A program made the translations under genes and the position numbers. Of a stretch of 64,000 bases of DNA, positions 23,777 through 35,038 are shown one piece after another. Where the stretch lies: the NCBI GenBank assembly GCA_015501595.1, contig JADNRX010000030.1, forward strand, positions 186,001-250,000. Direction: 5' to 3'. Source of the stretch: Hymenopellis radicata. Lineage: Eukaryota > Basidiomycota > Agaricomycetes > Agaricales > Physalacriaceae. How positions within the stretch are numbered: the first letter of the stretch is position 1; each line of letters starts with the position of its first letter. The notes under the pieces were generated by a model. The model did no database searches. It was not told the DNA's origin and saw only the letters and a program-made list of their open reading frames with translations.

Positions 23777-25886
23777 GATGGTTAATTGGAGGGTGGTGAA
23801 ACCCTAACCCTAGGACGCCGACGTGAATGACGCGCACCTCAAAGGCAAATCTACCTAAACAGCTCGGTGTTTTAGCTGAAGGTATTGCTGTATTCTGAAA
23901 TGCGATTATCTATGTACCATACGGTCGCGGTCGACGCGTTATTCCGCGATATTTTGATATAGCTATAGTCTAATCATTAAAATTGCAATCTTCAGAATCT
24001 TCTAAGAGCAGCAGGTCATCGATTCAAGTAGTCTCGTGCACGACGCGATAATAGCACAATACGTGTCATCTTCCGGCAGGGTGGATATGACTCCGTCATG
24101 AAAGAAAGCGACACGCTGCGTGAGTCATCGGTTCATCGATCGTCCGCACTTTAATCATGATTCCAAACCTGACTCAAGCAAAAAGGATGCGTCCGATGCT
24201 GAGAAAGACGGAAGGAAGATGAACCAATGATATCGACGTTCGCGGAGGTTCATCCCGGTGGATGACTCATGGCTCGAGTCATTCCGTTTGTCAGAGCCAT
24301 ACATTTTGTAGACACGCTGCGCGGTGGTTCAGTTCGTTTCGTTTCGCTCTCTGTCTGCCGGGTGAGTCAAACAAGATTAGCAAGTGCATCTGCGCACAAG
24401 TCTGCGCGTCTGCGCGCGCAGGCACACCGAGAGCACAGCCTCAGTTTGCCGCGGAGGCTTTGTCTGAGGTCATTTCCCCGGATGCATGATTGCTGACATC
24501 GTAGATATGTGACATCGATTCGCGTCGCGCATCTGCGGCAAGTGAACAGGAAATCTACCGGCGTAAAGACGCGTCTTCTCAAAGAGCTTCAAGTGCGTGT
24601 ATGTCTGATCGCATTCAGTAGAATAACGTCAAGATGCCATTCAGCAAGTAAGAAAACATGCGCCGACCGCGTCAACGATGCAATCCTCAAGCATATACTG
24701 TAATCGATCTGTACACTAGCTCTTGAATGAGGTATGTGGAGCCATTCCACGAAGGGAATTCCCCGTTATCATCGAGGCGAGCACAAAGTAGCCGCTCCTA
24801 CCATGTACGTAGACTAATCCCACTAGAATCGATCGTCCGAGATCGCCACTGCTTCAGCCCTCCTCACAGCGATATCACCGCCTTTTAGATGTAAGGCTGA
24901 GGACTATGCCTAAGAGCCCGTGCTTAGCTTTGTTCCAGCGGCGCTGTTTCTCGACAGACGTGATTCGGATTCGGAACGCGATATCGTTGGAAAGGATACT
25001 ACTTTCGTATCTAGACATAGATATTCGACACCCTTCATTAGCGAGATAGTAGTTTCTTCATGTAGGTCAAGACATCGTTCCAAGACTAGAAGCAAGATTA
25101 AACTCTGGCTAGTAATACCACCTACAGTAGGCTTTCATGTCGGTGGGATTTTCGCGGTAGTCTAAACAGGAAGGATCCCGAGATTAGTCGCACTGGTTCA
25201 TCGCTCCGTCGCGCACTGTAAAGTGTGTTAGATGGAACTCCATGGATTTTTTGGGCAGCGGAGTAGCACAGTAACCACCGATGCGATGCACCCGACGCAG
25301 ACAAGACCTCAGCTAGACGACTATCGCGCCCGGTGTAGTGTTTCTAACAGGAATTGTTGTGGAACATGATTCTAGCGGCCGTTACGAGTCGGATGTGGGG
25401 AACTACCCGGGTAACATTTTGAGTGACCGGATTATCAGCAAGCGGAGTACGAGCGGCAAGCAGCTGATCGAAGACATTATTATGAAGCGATGGATTCGAG
25501 AACAGCGATATGATGGATTGCCGCTGGATTACAGAGAGATGACTGATATACCAATCCGAGAAGTCAGGCAGAAGCTGATCCACGTTGTCGCGAGGACCAC
25601 GGCAACATGGAGAATCTTCACATGGAGCCGCGGGGTGCAGAAAGACATGAAAGGCCAGTATGCAGGTCTTACGCGCTAATAGCACAGTCGAACAAAGGAT
25701 ATGCAAGGCGGTGAATACGTGGCCTCCGAAGACGTGGCACGGTAGGCTATGAGGCACATTAGTCAACACGTTTTACACGCGAACCCAGGTGAACCGATCC
25801 GAACCACGGAGAAACTTATCCTAAGCGCGCGGAAACGGTTTCCGGCCGGTTAACCCGCACCTTATACTATCTCTTTGACTGGACAC
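23777..25886. other. 2.1 kb intergenic region
   Basis: No gene can be supported. Open frames of 75-141 codons (for example 25344-25769 minus, 25338-25679 plus) overlap each other on opposite strands and show no known motif. The first part would serve as promoter for PPE1. Confidence 0.45.
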
Positions 25887-25893
25887 TATAAAG
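25887..25893 (+). promoter_or_regulatory. TATA box for the gene at 25941
   Basis: TATAAAG lies 54 bp before the start codon at 25941, a plausible distance with a short leader. Confidence 0.55.
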
Positions 25894-25940
25894 AGCCAGT
25901 CAGATCAACATGCTATCCCCCAACTCACTGCGCCGCCACA

Positions 25941-26476
25941 ATGCAGTCTATCCTGGATCCCTCCTACTATTCCAGCTCCAAGCACACTACTCAGCCCCGC
26001 GTCTACTACGACCGCAAGGGCAACATGCACGATCCAGACTACCGCCACTTCCCCATCATGCCTTCCTCGTACGCCACCACATCCAGCCTTGACTCAGACG
26101 AGGAAGAGCAATACGTGGACCCATTCTCGCAGCCACGGGCTTACAGCCGTGCATCATCATTTTCATCATCACCCCACCATCATCGCTCTTCAACTCGTAT
26201 GCGTCGCACGACGCGCACAAGCTCAAAAAGAGCCGCCGAGTCTCCCTTGACTCGTACCAAGAAGAGGAGGAAGACGAGTTGGAAGAGGGATACGACTCAT
26301 GGGACGAGGAAGCCGATGAGGCTGAGCCAGAGGTTGACGCGCAGAAGAAGATGAAGAAGTCAGAGATGTCGTGCTCCGAGGCGATGAAGAGACAGCTCCA
26401 GACATTGTCGTTCTCGTTGGGCTATGGGGTTTTCCGGGCACGCCGCAGGGTTAGGAATGCCTTGCACCGTCGTTAG
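25941..26476 (+). CDS. Small acidic/basic protein with an apparent frame change
   Basis: It starts MQSILDPSYYSSSKHTTQPR and reads with Ser- and acid-rich sequence to about 26160. There the open frame becomes an unlikely Arg/Thr-rich string. A second frame, open from before 26200 to 26476, codes SRRVSLDSYQEEEEDELEEG, then an acidic segment, SCSEAMKRQLQTLSFSLGYG and a basic end (FRARRRVRNALHRR). These look like two halves of one protein of roughly 175 aa. The switch falls in a (TCA)n/CATCATC run at 26152-26188, so a slippage indel, a sequencing error or an unrecognised intron could explain it. Function unknown. Confidence 0.5.
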
Positions 26477-28291
26477 AGCATGCACTGCTCATCGATCGGT
26501 CATCCTTCCTCTTGCATACCCACCAACAGCCTATACCCCATTGCATCGACATCGACATCGCTATACCCACACCCACTGTATCTCAACACACATCTCCTCT
26601 CGTCGCACGGCACACATTGTAGCAATTATCATTTCCGGATCTTTCATATCGACATCCTCATTTGGAGTCGTATCTTGTATTACTTGTATTCGCATTCTTC
26701 AGTGTTATGAATTGGAACATCTTTATAACGATAACCTTGGTATGAACCCGTAAGCGCCATTAGGAACGCGGTCAATCGAAGAAGCGGACGTAAAAATACC
26801 TTGTGCGCAGTTCGTTCAGTGAGACAGCATTGCCCAACTTCATCACATGTAGCCGCATCGTGGCGCGACATGAGGCCTATGAACCCTTTTGCTGCGTGCG
26901 TGTGCATAGCAAGGCTGTTGTCATGAGAGACTTGCGGTGTTATGAATTCAGATGCATACCTTCCACCAACGGGGCATGAATTCACGCGTTCAGCAAAGTG
27001 AACGTGGGATACGCGCGGCCGTTTTCCTGATGCCGATGGTAGGATTAGCGTGGTCCTATCGTAACGGAATATAATCGGGGGATGCTTCTTCAACAGCGGC
27101 GAATACGCGTTGAAAGACGTCCTTTTCGGAAGGAAAGTCACGCAACACGCAGGTAGACAAAAAAGGAGACGTCATGCTCGTGGGTGAACGCGTCGCTATT
27201 CAGCCGGAGGATTTCCTTACAGAATGCATGACCGCAGAGATAGGTCACCTTGACGAGTCATGTCGTTTATCGCGTAGAGAGCCGAGGCGAGCATGGTTGG
27301 ATTTCTCCGGAGTAAGTCGTGTCGTTCACGCGGAAGTATTGAGAGCGCGCCCGAGCAGCTATCCGGGGAGATCTTGGAAATCAGCTGTGGGGCATGCTAT
27401 CCAGCAGGAGGTTCACAAGAGCCAGCCAGTTCGTGTCATGAGATGAACCATTGTCCACGGCGTTTACAAGTTCGAGAAGTCGCCGTTGCGACAGCATTAA
27501 CTGTAGATGACTGGAACAGCTAAACGCTTCGCCCGGTGAAGCTGTTGATGTTATTCAAAAGAGGTAAAAACTCACATTCTGCGCTTCCATGTTGATGCCT
27601 TGCTATGCAAAGAAGTGGTATACAATTCCATTACTGCTGTGAAGCTCGGCGTGGCGCACGGGTCATAGATGAAGTGTGCTAAGAATTGTCTATATCCGGC
27701 AATCAGTTGCACGCCTATAGCATAGGCGTTTAAATTGAGGTCCTTGCATACCGGGACAGCTATCTTGTCGTGACAGCAACCACCGCGTATCCTCGAGGCT
27801 CGTGTTCCCGGGTTCATCGGATCCAATTGGAATGGGAGAGACTTGTGCTCATCGGAGTGTTCTTCCTCCGAGTGGGCACGGTCCATTGTCCACGGAAGAG
27901 CGTGACCAGGTCAACTCCATGACCAAATGATGGTGGGAGGAAGGAACGAAGGCGAAATCACGGACATTCGGGCCGATGCCGCATCCTTCGCGCTGACACT
28001 CATCTCACACTCGGCTCTCCGCTCTAAGTCAACACTGAGCTCATCTCGCTCCCAAACTGACTTGAGAATTGAATTTGCGGATACCTGGAGACGACCTTTT
28101 CCGCCCTTGGACACTGTGTCATACTTGGCGTTTCTTCCGTAAGTAAGGCCATTCATTCTAATGAGCTGGCCTGACCGTATTGACTTACTAATAGCCACCT
28201 CTCAACGTCTCTCTCGGAAAACCTGCGGAAAACTGACCGTATGCTACGCTTGCTTACACATACCAATCCTGATGTGCTTACAATTTCCTAG
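26477..28291. other. 1.8 kb region without a supported gene
   Basis: Several open frames of 90-153 codons exist (26680-27141 minus, 27572-27886 minus, 27911-28198 minus), but none shows recognisable domains or convincing splicing. The end is the promoter region of the F-box gene at 28292. Confidence 0.4.
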
Positions 28292-29752
28292 ATGTCGTGT
28301 CATTTGTGCGAGGATATCGCGCATGACATTACGCTACACTCTGAACTCTGTGATGGGACTTTTGCACCATTCCTGTCATCCAACGACCCGCCCTCCGATG
28401 CAGCATTCTCACGCATCACGAACGATATCTTACCTCTCCTCTCCAGCCATATCGAGCATTCTAAAACCCACACGTCCAAGGAGTCATCCGATGAACTGGC
28501 GGCATTAGAGACTCTGCTGGAGAATTATAAGCTCATCGTATCCCCGCACCGACTTCTCCCCACGGAGATTCTCTGGCAAATCTTCCACGCCTGCACTGAG
28601 TTTAAAGCTGAATCGCTAAAGCGGAACTCCCGTATAATGTCCGCTGGGCCGTCTAACATCGCTTGGAGACTTGCACAAGTGTGCCAGACGTGGCGCTCAG
28701 CTGCATTATCGTATGGTCCCATATGGTCCTCATTCACCCTCCGCTTAATTCCCTCGTATGCGACCTCTCCCCATTCCCTATCCATATTGAAGACCGTCCT
28801 AAATCGGTCAGGCCAGTCGCCCCTCAATATCGTTCTTGAAACGATTAGTGGCAGGTCGTTCTTTCCCCGAGACTGGGATCGTAATACGCGAGTCTTAGAG
28901 GCTCAGTCTAAATTGGTAGGATTGATTTATAGCCAGTCACATCGGTGGCAATCGATTTCGCTGCACCTTGAACGGGCGGCTGATGTCGAGGACTTGAACG
29001 CTGCCGTGAGCGGCCAGTTACCTTTCCTCGAAAGATTGTCGTTATCATTCGAGGAGGAGCCTACCGAGCTCGACATTTTCCGGTCTTTCACAGACTGTCC
29101 ACGCCTGTCGCAACTACGCTTAAATGGTATACAAACCGTTCAGACTATGGTATCGTCCTCGCTACCCTGGAATCAAATCGCAAACTTTGCCATCTCTACA
29201 CCTCATACGTCCCCTGTTCCTGTCGCTCAGTTCGTCTCCTGTCTTCGCGTCTTGGAAAAGTGCACATCGGCGACTACATTCTCCTTCACCCAGCACTGCT
29301 TTGGAAGAGATGCGAGTTACGTCGCTGCTACCCCAATCGTACTTCCCGTTCTCGAAGAGTTGCACACGACTGACCCTCTTATATACAACAACCTCTCCCT
29401 TCCAGCGCTCTGCATCATTAAGGCGGGTTCGAAATTCCGCGATGCCAGCCCAGATCTTTTGATCGCCATCGACGGTCTCATAACGCGCTCTGACTGCGCA
29501 GAGAGCATACGTCGCATCGACTTTATCGGCTTCCCGATTCGTGGATTGTTATTGCAGATCCTCACCAGAACGAGAAATCTGGAACAGCTCTCTTTAAAGG
29601 GGCTCTGCGATATTGACGACCAGTCAAAGACGGAAATTGGAGTTATAACACAATTTATTGGTGGAATGAGGGTGTCGGAGGAGCTTCCGAAATTGAAGAT
29701 GTTGCATGCGTCGGATAAGAATGAGGTTGTTAGGAGGACAAGGGTGTGGTAG
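28292..29752 (+). CDS. F-box protein, 486 aa
   Basis: A single long exon. After an N-terminal helical region, LLPTEILWQIFHAC at residues about 91-104 and AQVCQTWRSAALSYGPIWSSF about 35 residues later are the two halves of an F-box of the Agaricomycete type. F-box proteins link substrates to Skp1-Cul1 ubiquitin ligases. The remainder (LERLSLSFEEEPTELDIF, LRVLEKCTSATTFSF, LEQLSLKGLCDID) has irregular leucine-rich repeats, the usual substrate-binding part. The partner is unknown; such genes form very large, fast-evolving families in mushrooms. Confidence 0.88.
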   Translation: MSCHLCEDIAHDITLHSELCDGTFAPFLSSNDPPSDAAFSRITNDILPLLSSHIEHSKTHTSKESSDELAALETLLENYKLIVSPHRLLPTEILWQIFHACTEFKAESLKRNSRIMSAGPSNIAWRLAQVCQTWRSAALSYGPIWSSFTLRLIPSYATSPHSLSILKTVLNRSGQSPLNIVLETISGRSFFPRDWDRNTRVLEAQSKLVGLIYSQSHRWQSISLHLERAADVEDLNAAVSGQLPFLERLSLSFEEEPTELDIFRSFTDCPRLSQLRLNGIQTVQTMVSSSLPWNQIANFAISTPHTSPVPVAQFVSCLRVLEKCTSATTFSFTQHCFGRDASYVAATPIVLPVLEELHTTDPLIYNNLSLPALCIIKAGSKFRDASPDLLIAIDGLITRSDCAESIRRIDFIGFPIRGLLLQILTRTRNLEQLSLKGLCDIDDQSKTEIGVITQFIGGMRVSEELPKLKMLHASDKNEVVRRTRVW

Positions 29753-30021
29753 TCCTTCGAATTGGTGTATATAGTACGTGCGCGTGTCAATACAGCCCTG
29801 ATTGTCAAAGCGTCATCATTAAGTGCCACACTAGCTTCTCATTTACGACTCTCATTGTTGCCATTAGACCTACACAACGATTTGATTGGCCAACCCGACA
29901 AACAATAGACAATCGTTCCAAAAGGCAAAGTCGCTCGTGACACCCCATTCTTTGTGACACCTGACAGAGTAACTCTAGAGCAGCGACGTTCACGTACTTG
30001 GGACTCATCAACAAACACGAC

Positions 30022-30701
30022 ATGTTTTCCCCTGCGACAGCTTCAGATTTTACCGATCACATGGAGTTCCTCTTCGTTCCGCCCAATGGACACACCAGAT
30101 ATGCGCCAGCGGTAAGTTCTTTCCTTTCGTGTACCACTCAAGGCTTGACATGTTACCACACAGGACTATCCACTCGTCTGTCGATCTTCACCTTTGGCGT
30201 TGGATGACGTTCCGTTCTATCTTCGTGAGGATAGCATAATACCAGGATGGCGACCGCCTCGACTCTGGTGCGGGTGGCACTTGGGAGAGGAAGCGTTGTT
30301 CCAACTCGTCGAACGTCAATATCCCCTCCGAGTCCGCTACACAAAGAGCAGTAACCGCCTGATGAAGACCGCCACCGTTGCCGACGCGTTACCGGAGCTT
30401 ATATGCGAGGAATTCCAAATCCCAGCAGAGTTCCACCACCTCATTAGAGCAGTGGATGGCGCGCACAGCGACGGTCGAGTCGACACGGTTTTGAGCATCG
30501 GCTGTAACTATAAAGGTATGCTGCCTCGGGAAGCCGACTATATCGATCGCATCAAGCGGAAACTCTTCAATGACCAGGACCCAGAATGGGTTCTGTGCCC
30601 TATGAGATGGTGTTGGACGCCCGACAGTACGTTGACTGTTCGCCGATATTATTGATTTCACTAATGTTATTGGTTTTTCAGAGCGAAAAACTTCAACTTG
30701 A
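30022..30701 (+). CDS. Local family copy A, 190 aa, truncated C-terminus
   Basis: Exons 30022-30111, 30164-30626 and 30682-30701; introns of 52 and 55 nt. Very close to the gene at 33017: both have MEFLFVPPNGH, PRLWCGWHLG, ALPELICEEFQIPAEFHHL and DPEWVLCPMRWCW. In the third exon copy A carries 6 extra bases relative to copy B. They are in frame but supply a TGA, so the protein ends 21 residues early, after KRKTST. Unlike copy B no TATA box is seen upstream. Family and function unknown. Confidence 0.75.
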
Positions 30702-30879
30702 AGTGCAGCAGGAGCACAGAAGGGTCAGTCGCCTATACCAGACTATAGTATGAAAGCCATTGAGCATACGCTACTGAGAGATTAAAGTTATCAGCGGCGG
30801 GAGCAGCTTGAGCGTCTCCACCGATGATACAGAATGTCTATATGATTGGGCTTGTTATGATGTACAATGCATTTCAAGT

Positions 30880-32084
30880 CTACTGGGTTGTCAGATTGAC
30901 AAGGTTGACATGGGCATACTGTTGCTCTGCGTTGACCATCACGTCCCGCCACCATTCCTGAAACTGCGTCGTGTACTTCCCGTCGCTATCTACGAGATCG
31001 AGGACGTCCGAAATATCGGAAGGGACTTCGCTCGCACGCCTCGTCCCGACGTAGTACTCGCCACTCGATATAAGCACTGGTTCGATTTCGGGAGTGTTGC
31101 TTCGTTCGAATTTATAGAACATGACATATTTGCCACAAACGCCCAAGGCCCAAGTTACGGTGATGTGTTTCCAAGAATGGAAGACAAATTGGGCGTGCTG
31201 GACAATCTGGGGAAGTGCACGGTTGAGGGTGTTCCGGGCAAGAGTTTCGTTGATCAAGTAAGTCGATCCCGTCCAAAGAGGCACCTTGAGCTCCAGGGAG
31301 ATGACTGGAATCGTAGGGACTGCAAATATCGATGGGATTTCTGGGACTGTCGGGATTGGATCGGGAATGGATAGCTTCTCTCTCAGGTACGAGAGTTTCC
31401 CTCGTGCGAAGACCATGCCATCAGTCGCGCGTACTATACGCACTTTCTTGGGCGCAGAGACTGATGCCGTAGAACTATTACTGTCCGGCGCAGCGGTGCT
31501 CTGGCTGACGGGAGCTTGTACGGGATCCTTTTTGCGCGCAGCGTTATCTCGCCGGTCTTTCTTGGATCCAGATGGCGCTAAGGCTAATAAGTGAATTAGA
31601 ACTGGAGACTACGAGGTTACTCCCAAACAGTAAACTTACCCTGAGCAGATTGCAGGAGCGTCTTTAGCTCACGAGACACAGGATGCGGAACCGGGTCGGG
31701 TTGCGTATCCTGCCTGTCATCAGGGAGTTCCAAATAGTCGGGGTCCGTGATTCGCGCCAATTCGTCAGGCTGGAGCGTCGTATCATAATACAGTTCTGCC
31801 ACTGGCGCGCTTTCAAGGCGCAGATTACTGTTGTCGCCAGACCAGACTGCACAGAGCTTCGGGATGGCATTGCCTTGGTACATTCCGTACCAGGGATTCT
31901 CCCTGCCTTGTTGCGCGTTGGCACCCCATTGTTGAAGTAGAGATTCTGCGTGATCCTCCGCGTCAGACGCGGGCCAGTCTCTGTGGAATGACGGGTCAAA
32001 CTAACTTGTGTGTGAGCTCAATGTTTCGATAGGCGGCGAACGTCTTACTTTGAAAGAAAGTGCGGCAGGAGTGATATTGGCCAT
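30880..32084 (-). CDS. Unknown protein, 366 aa, three exons
   Basis: Exons 32084-32049 (12 codons, MANITPAALSFK), 32000-31640 and 31583-30880; introns of 48 and 56 nt with proper ends and continuous frame. The protein has an acidic N-terminal third (DWPASDAEDHAESLLQQWG), a basic Ser/Ala linker (SGSKKDRRDNAARKK) and a C-terminal half with aromatic and Val-rich sequence (FVFHSWKHITVTWALGVCGK). The C-terminal end is NAEQQYAHVNLVNLTTQ. No domain recognised. It lies between family copies A and B on the opposite strand, so it may have been carried along in their duplication or predate it. Confidence 0.7.
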
Positions 32085-32959
32085 GGTTGTCAAGAGTGGG
32101 GGTAGCTGGAAAAGCAGCGACATCCTTGCGACTTTTATAGTTGCGCAGTGCCATTGCCTCGTCTGCCTTCCGGAGATAGCACAAAGGACGAACAATGCGA
32201 GAATATTACCACAAAAACCCAGCAAAAGACTTCACAGGGTCGTATATCTATTAGTTAGTCACATTGGAGAAGTCGACTATGAACAATGTGCTCACCGTGC
32301 GTAAATGACATCCCTCTGCGGCCGAAAAGTTGAGGTTGAAGTGATATACGCGTCTGCAAAACATGACAAATAAATGCAAGAGCATCACATGATCGTCCTG
32401 AACGACGTTGAACCTCTCCTGCGACACCTCCCATCCTCTACGGCAACATTTGATGTATCCTGCATAGCTGACATTCCACTAGTAGAGACCAAAGAACCGA
32501 AGCGAGTCACAAAGGGCATAAAAAGTAGTCCCTCGGGTGAATTTGACCAGGGGCAGGCGTCGGAACTCTGTGAAATCAACTGGTAAGTACATTGGATTTG
32601 ACCGGCAAGACGGAAAGGTCGGGTCAAGCAAGGGTCAAGAGTCCGACAAAGGGCACCCGAAGCAAACCTGAAGGCGGGAAGGTCCAATGAGAGTCGGTAC
32701 CAGGTGAACAATGGGATCCGGAGTCAAACTCCGAAAGGAGAAACGACCCTACTGGACGGTTGCCTTTTTGGATGGACAAAGGGAAATGAGGTGCACCAAA
32801 ACTCACGACAATTGACGAGTATTGCATCCACAAGTTGTCCACAAGGCCCAAGCCGAAAGTGTCGACAAATTTGATCGTCCTTTTGTTTGTTTCAAAATGT
32901 TTGGAACTTGGCTGGTGCTGGCTGGTGATTACAAATAGTCACGCGTGACATTGACGCGA
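32085..32959. other. Intergenic region between divergent genes
   Basis: No gene supported. It serves as shared upstream DNA for the minus-strand gene at 32084 and the plus-strand gene at 33017. Confidence 0.5.
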
Positions 32960-32969
32960 TATATATAAG
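32960..32969 (+). promoter_or_regulatory. TATA box of copy B
   Basis: TATATATAAG lies about 50 bp before the start codon at 33017. Confidence 0.65.
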
Positions 32970-33016
32970 GAACGCATCAGTGCTCTCCTCCCCAATCCCC
33001 ATCGACCACAGCCATC

Positions 33017-33763
33017 ATGTCCTCCCCCGCGACAGCTTCAGATTCTACTGATCACATGGAGTTCCTCTTCGTTCCGCCCAATGGACACGCCAGATATGCG
33101 CCAGCGGTAAGTTCTTCCCTTTCGTATACCACTCAAGGCTTGACATCCATGTTACCACACAGGACTATCCACTGGTCTGTCGATCTTCACCTTTGGCGTT
33201 GGATGAAGTTCCGTTCTATCTTCGTGAGGATAGCGTCGTACCAGGATGGCGACCGCCTCGACTCTGGTGCGGGTGGCACTTGGGAAAAGAAGCGTTGTTC
33301 CAACTCGTCGAGCGTCAATATCCCCTCCGAGTTCGCTACACAAAGAGCAGTAACCGCCTGATGAAGACCGCCACCGTTGCCGACGCGTTACCGGAACTTA
33401 TATGCGAGGAATTCCAAATCCCAGCAGAGTTCCACCACCTCATTAGAGTCGTGGATGGCGCGCACAGCGACGGTCGAGTCGACATGGTTTTGAGCATCGG
33501 CTGTAACTATAAAGGTATGCTGCCTCGGGAAGCCGACTATATCGATCGCATCAAGCGGGAACTCTTTAATGGCCAGGACCCAGAATGGGTTCTGTGCCCT
33601 ATGCGATGGTGCTGGATGCCCGACAGTACGTAGATCGTTCTTCGGTACCATCACTTTTCCTGATGTTGTTGGTTTTTCAGAGCGACAAACTTCAAGTGCA
33701 GCAGGAGCACAGAAGAATTCATATGCCTCCGCCACCCCTCCAGTCGCTGCCACCCCTGCATGA
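33017..33763 (+). CDS. Local family copy B, 211 aa, full-length form
   Basis: Exons 33017-33106, 33163-33625 and 33681-33763; introns of 56 and 55 nt. It starts MSSPATASDSTDHMEFLFVP and ends in an Ala/Ser/Pro tail (YASATPPVAATPA). The fold is unknown; there is no signal peptide or membrane span. Conserved blocks with copies A and C are DEVPFYLREDSVVPGWRPPR, ICEEFQIPAEFHHLIRVVDG and EWVLCPMRW. A clear TATA box and the full tail make this the most likely functional member. Confidence 0.78.
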
Positions 33764-34201
33764 TGCTCCCAATAAATCATCCGTCGCAATGCTATCCCAG
33801 TTATTCTAGCTCGTGTACCAAATCTGTACTTGTAGATCCTCCAATCTATCCACTTCCTCGGATATCTATTGAATATGCGCGTGAATGAGTATTCCTGTGT
33901 ATTCTGGAATGACAGCTCGGTATTTGGATGACGACCTTGGTCTTGGGGTGGAAGATCGTGTGGTCTCCTTTCGAATGCATACAGTCATATTTGCGGCTGC
34001 CTGAATCAGCCTGATTTAAGTCAGAACGCCGTCACGTGTCATAACTCCTTTTTTCTGCGGACGCGCACAACGATTCTACGACCATGGTAAAAGACGACAA
34101 GGCGAATTCTGAGGAAAATGTGAACCTCATATGAGCGGGGTGTAAGTCTCCCTATGCATCGCTTCCATTAGGCATTGATTCCCTTCACTTACTCTAATTA
34201 G

Positions 34202-34731
34202 GACTTTCGGCAGGCTCATTGTCGTTGCCTCTGGACGAAATCTCATTCTGCCTTCTTGAGGACGACGAAATTCCCGGATGCATGCCACCCCGGCTTTGGT
34301 TGACACTTGGGAGAACGAGCTTTGTTCGACATCGTCTAACGGCAGCAGTATCTACTAAGTATCCTTCCCGCGTCCCACAAGTCCTCGTGACCGATGTTTC
34401 GCTGCCTCCTATCATATGCGAGGAATTTCAGCTACCAGCAGAGCTCTACCATCTTGTCAGAGTCATGGATGCGGCACGCGGCGACGGACAAGTCGGCGCG
34501 ATTTTGATGGCAATCGGCTGCAGTTATAAGGGTACCGTTCCTTTGTATGGGGAGCTCTTCAAAGGTGAAGATCCGGAATGGGTTCTCTGCTCAATGAGAT
34601 GGGGGGTGGACGTGCGTTTATTAACCGTTATCGTTCTGAGTTCGTCGGTCCTCCTGTCATCATTCGTCCTTCAGAACGGGTGACCGTAAAGCCGAAAAAG
34701 TCTTCCTGCCACTGTGGTACCCCCTCATGCA
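34202..34731 (+). CDS. Local family copy C, diverged, 5' end unresolved
   Basis: From about 34219 the frame codes LPLDEISFCLLEDDEIPGCM, PPIICEEFQLPAELYHLVRV and GEDPEWVLCSMRWG, aligned with copies A and B but much diverged. A 3' intron (about 34602-34676) would lead to a tail ending ARTTPA, resembling copy B's AATPA end. The acceptor before GACTTTCGG (34202) is in the same place as in A and B, but the first few codons are out of frame with the conserved block. The 5' end is therefore either spliced differently or damaged. Could be a pseudogene. Confidence 0.5.
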
Positions 34732-35038
34732 GGCTAGGACCACTCCCGCATGAAGCACTCAGAGCTATTCACTTTAAGTTCAACGAATGTTTGTTGAATG
34801 TACGTTAAATATCGGGCGAGCGAGAGAACACAATCATCAGACCAACACGGTTTCAACGGATGTAATGCGAAGGATACAAGTTATGATATGCTCTGCAGGA
34901 AGTCATGTCCAATAAGTAGGTAGGGGATAAGGTAAGGTAGCTAGCTCGATAGCAAAGGGAATGGTAGTACAATCTAGAGATACATCTGTTAGTGAATAAT
35001 AGGTTTGTCCTTGGGTAAGAAGTTGAACGTTGCGGACA
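34732..35038. other. Intergenic, nothing recognised
   Basis: Convergent 3' flanks of copy C and the minus-strand gene at 35039. Confidence 0.5.

Noticed and set aside
23802..23813. CCCTAACCCTAG resembles telomere repeats
   Set aside because: Only two units, within the leader region of PPE1; far too short for an interstitial telomere claim.
25338..25769. Overlapping 113- and 141-codon open frames on opposite strands
   Set aside because: Neither has a motif or coding-like pattern, and they overlap each other almost fully.
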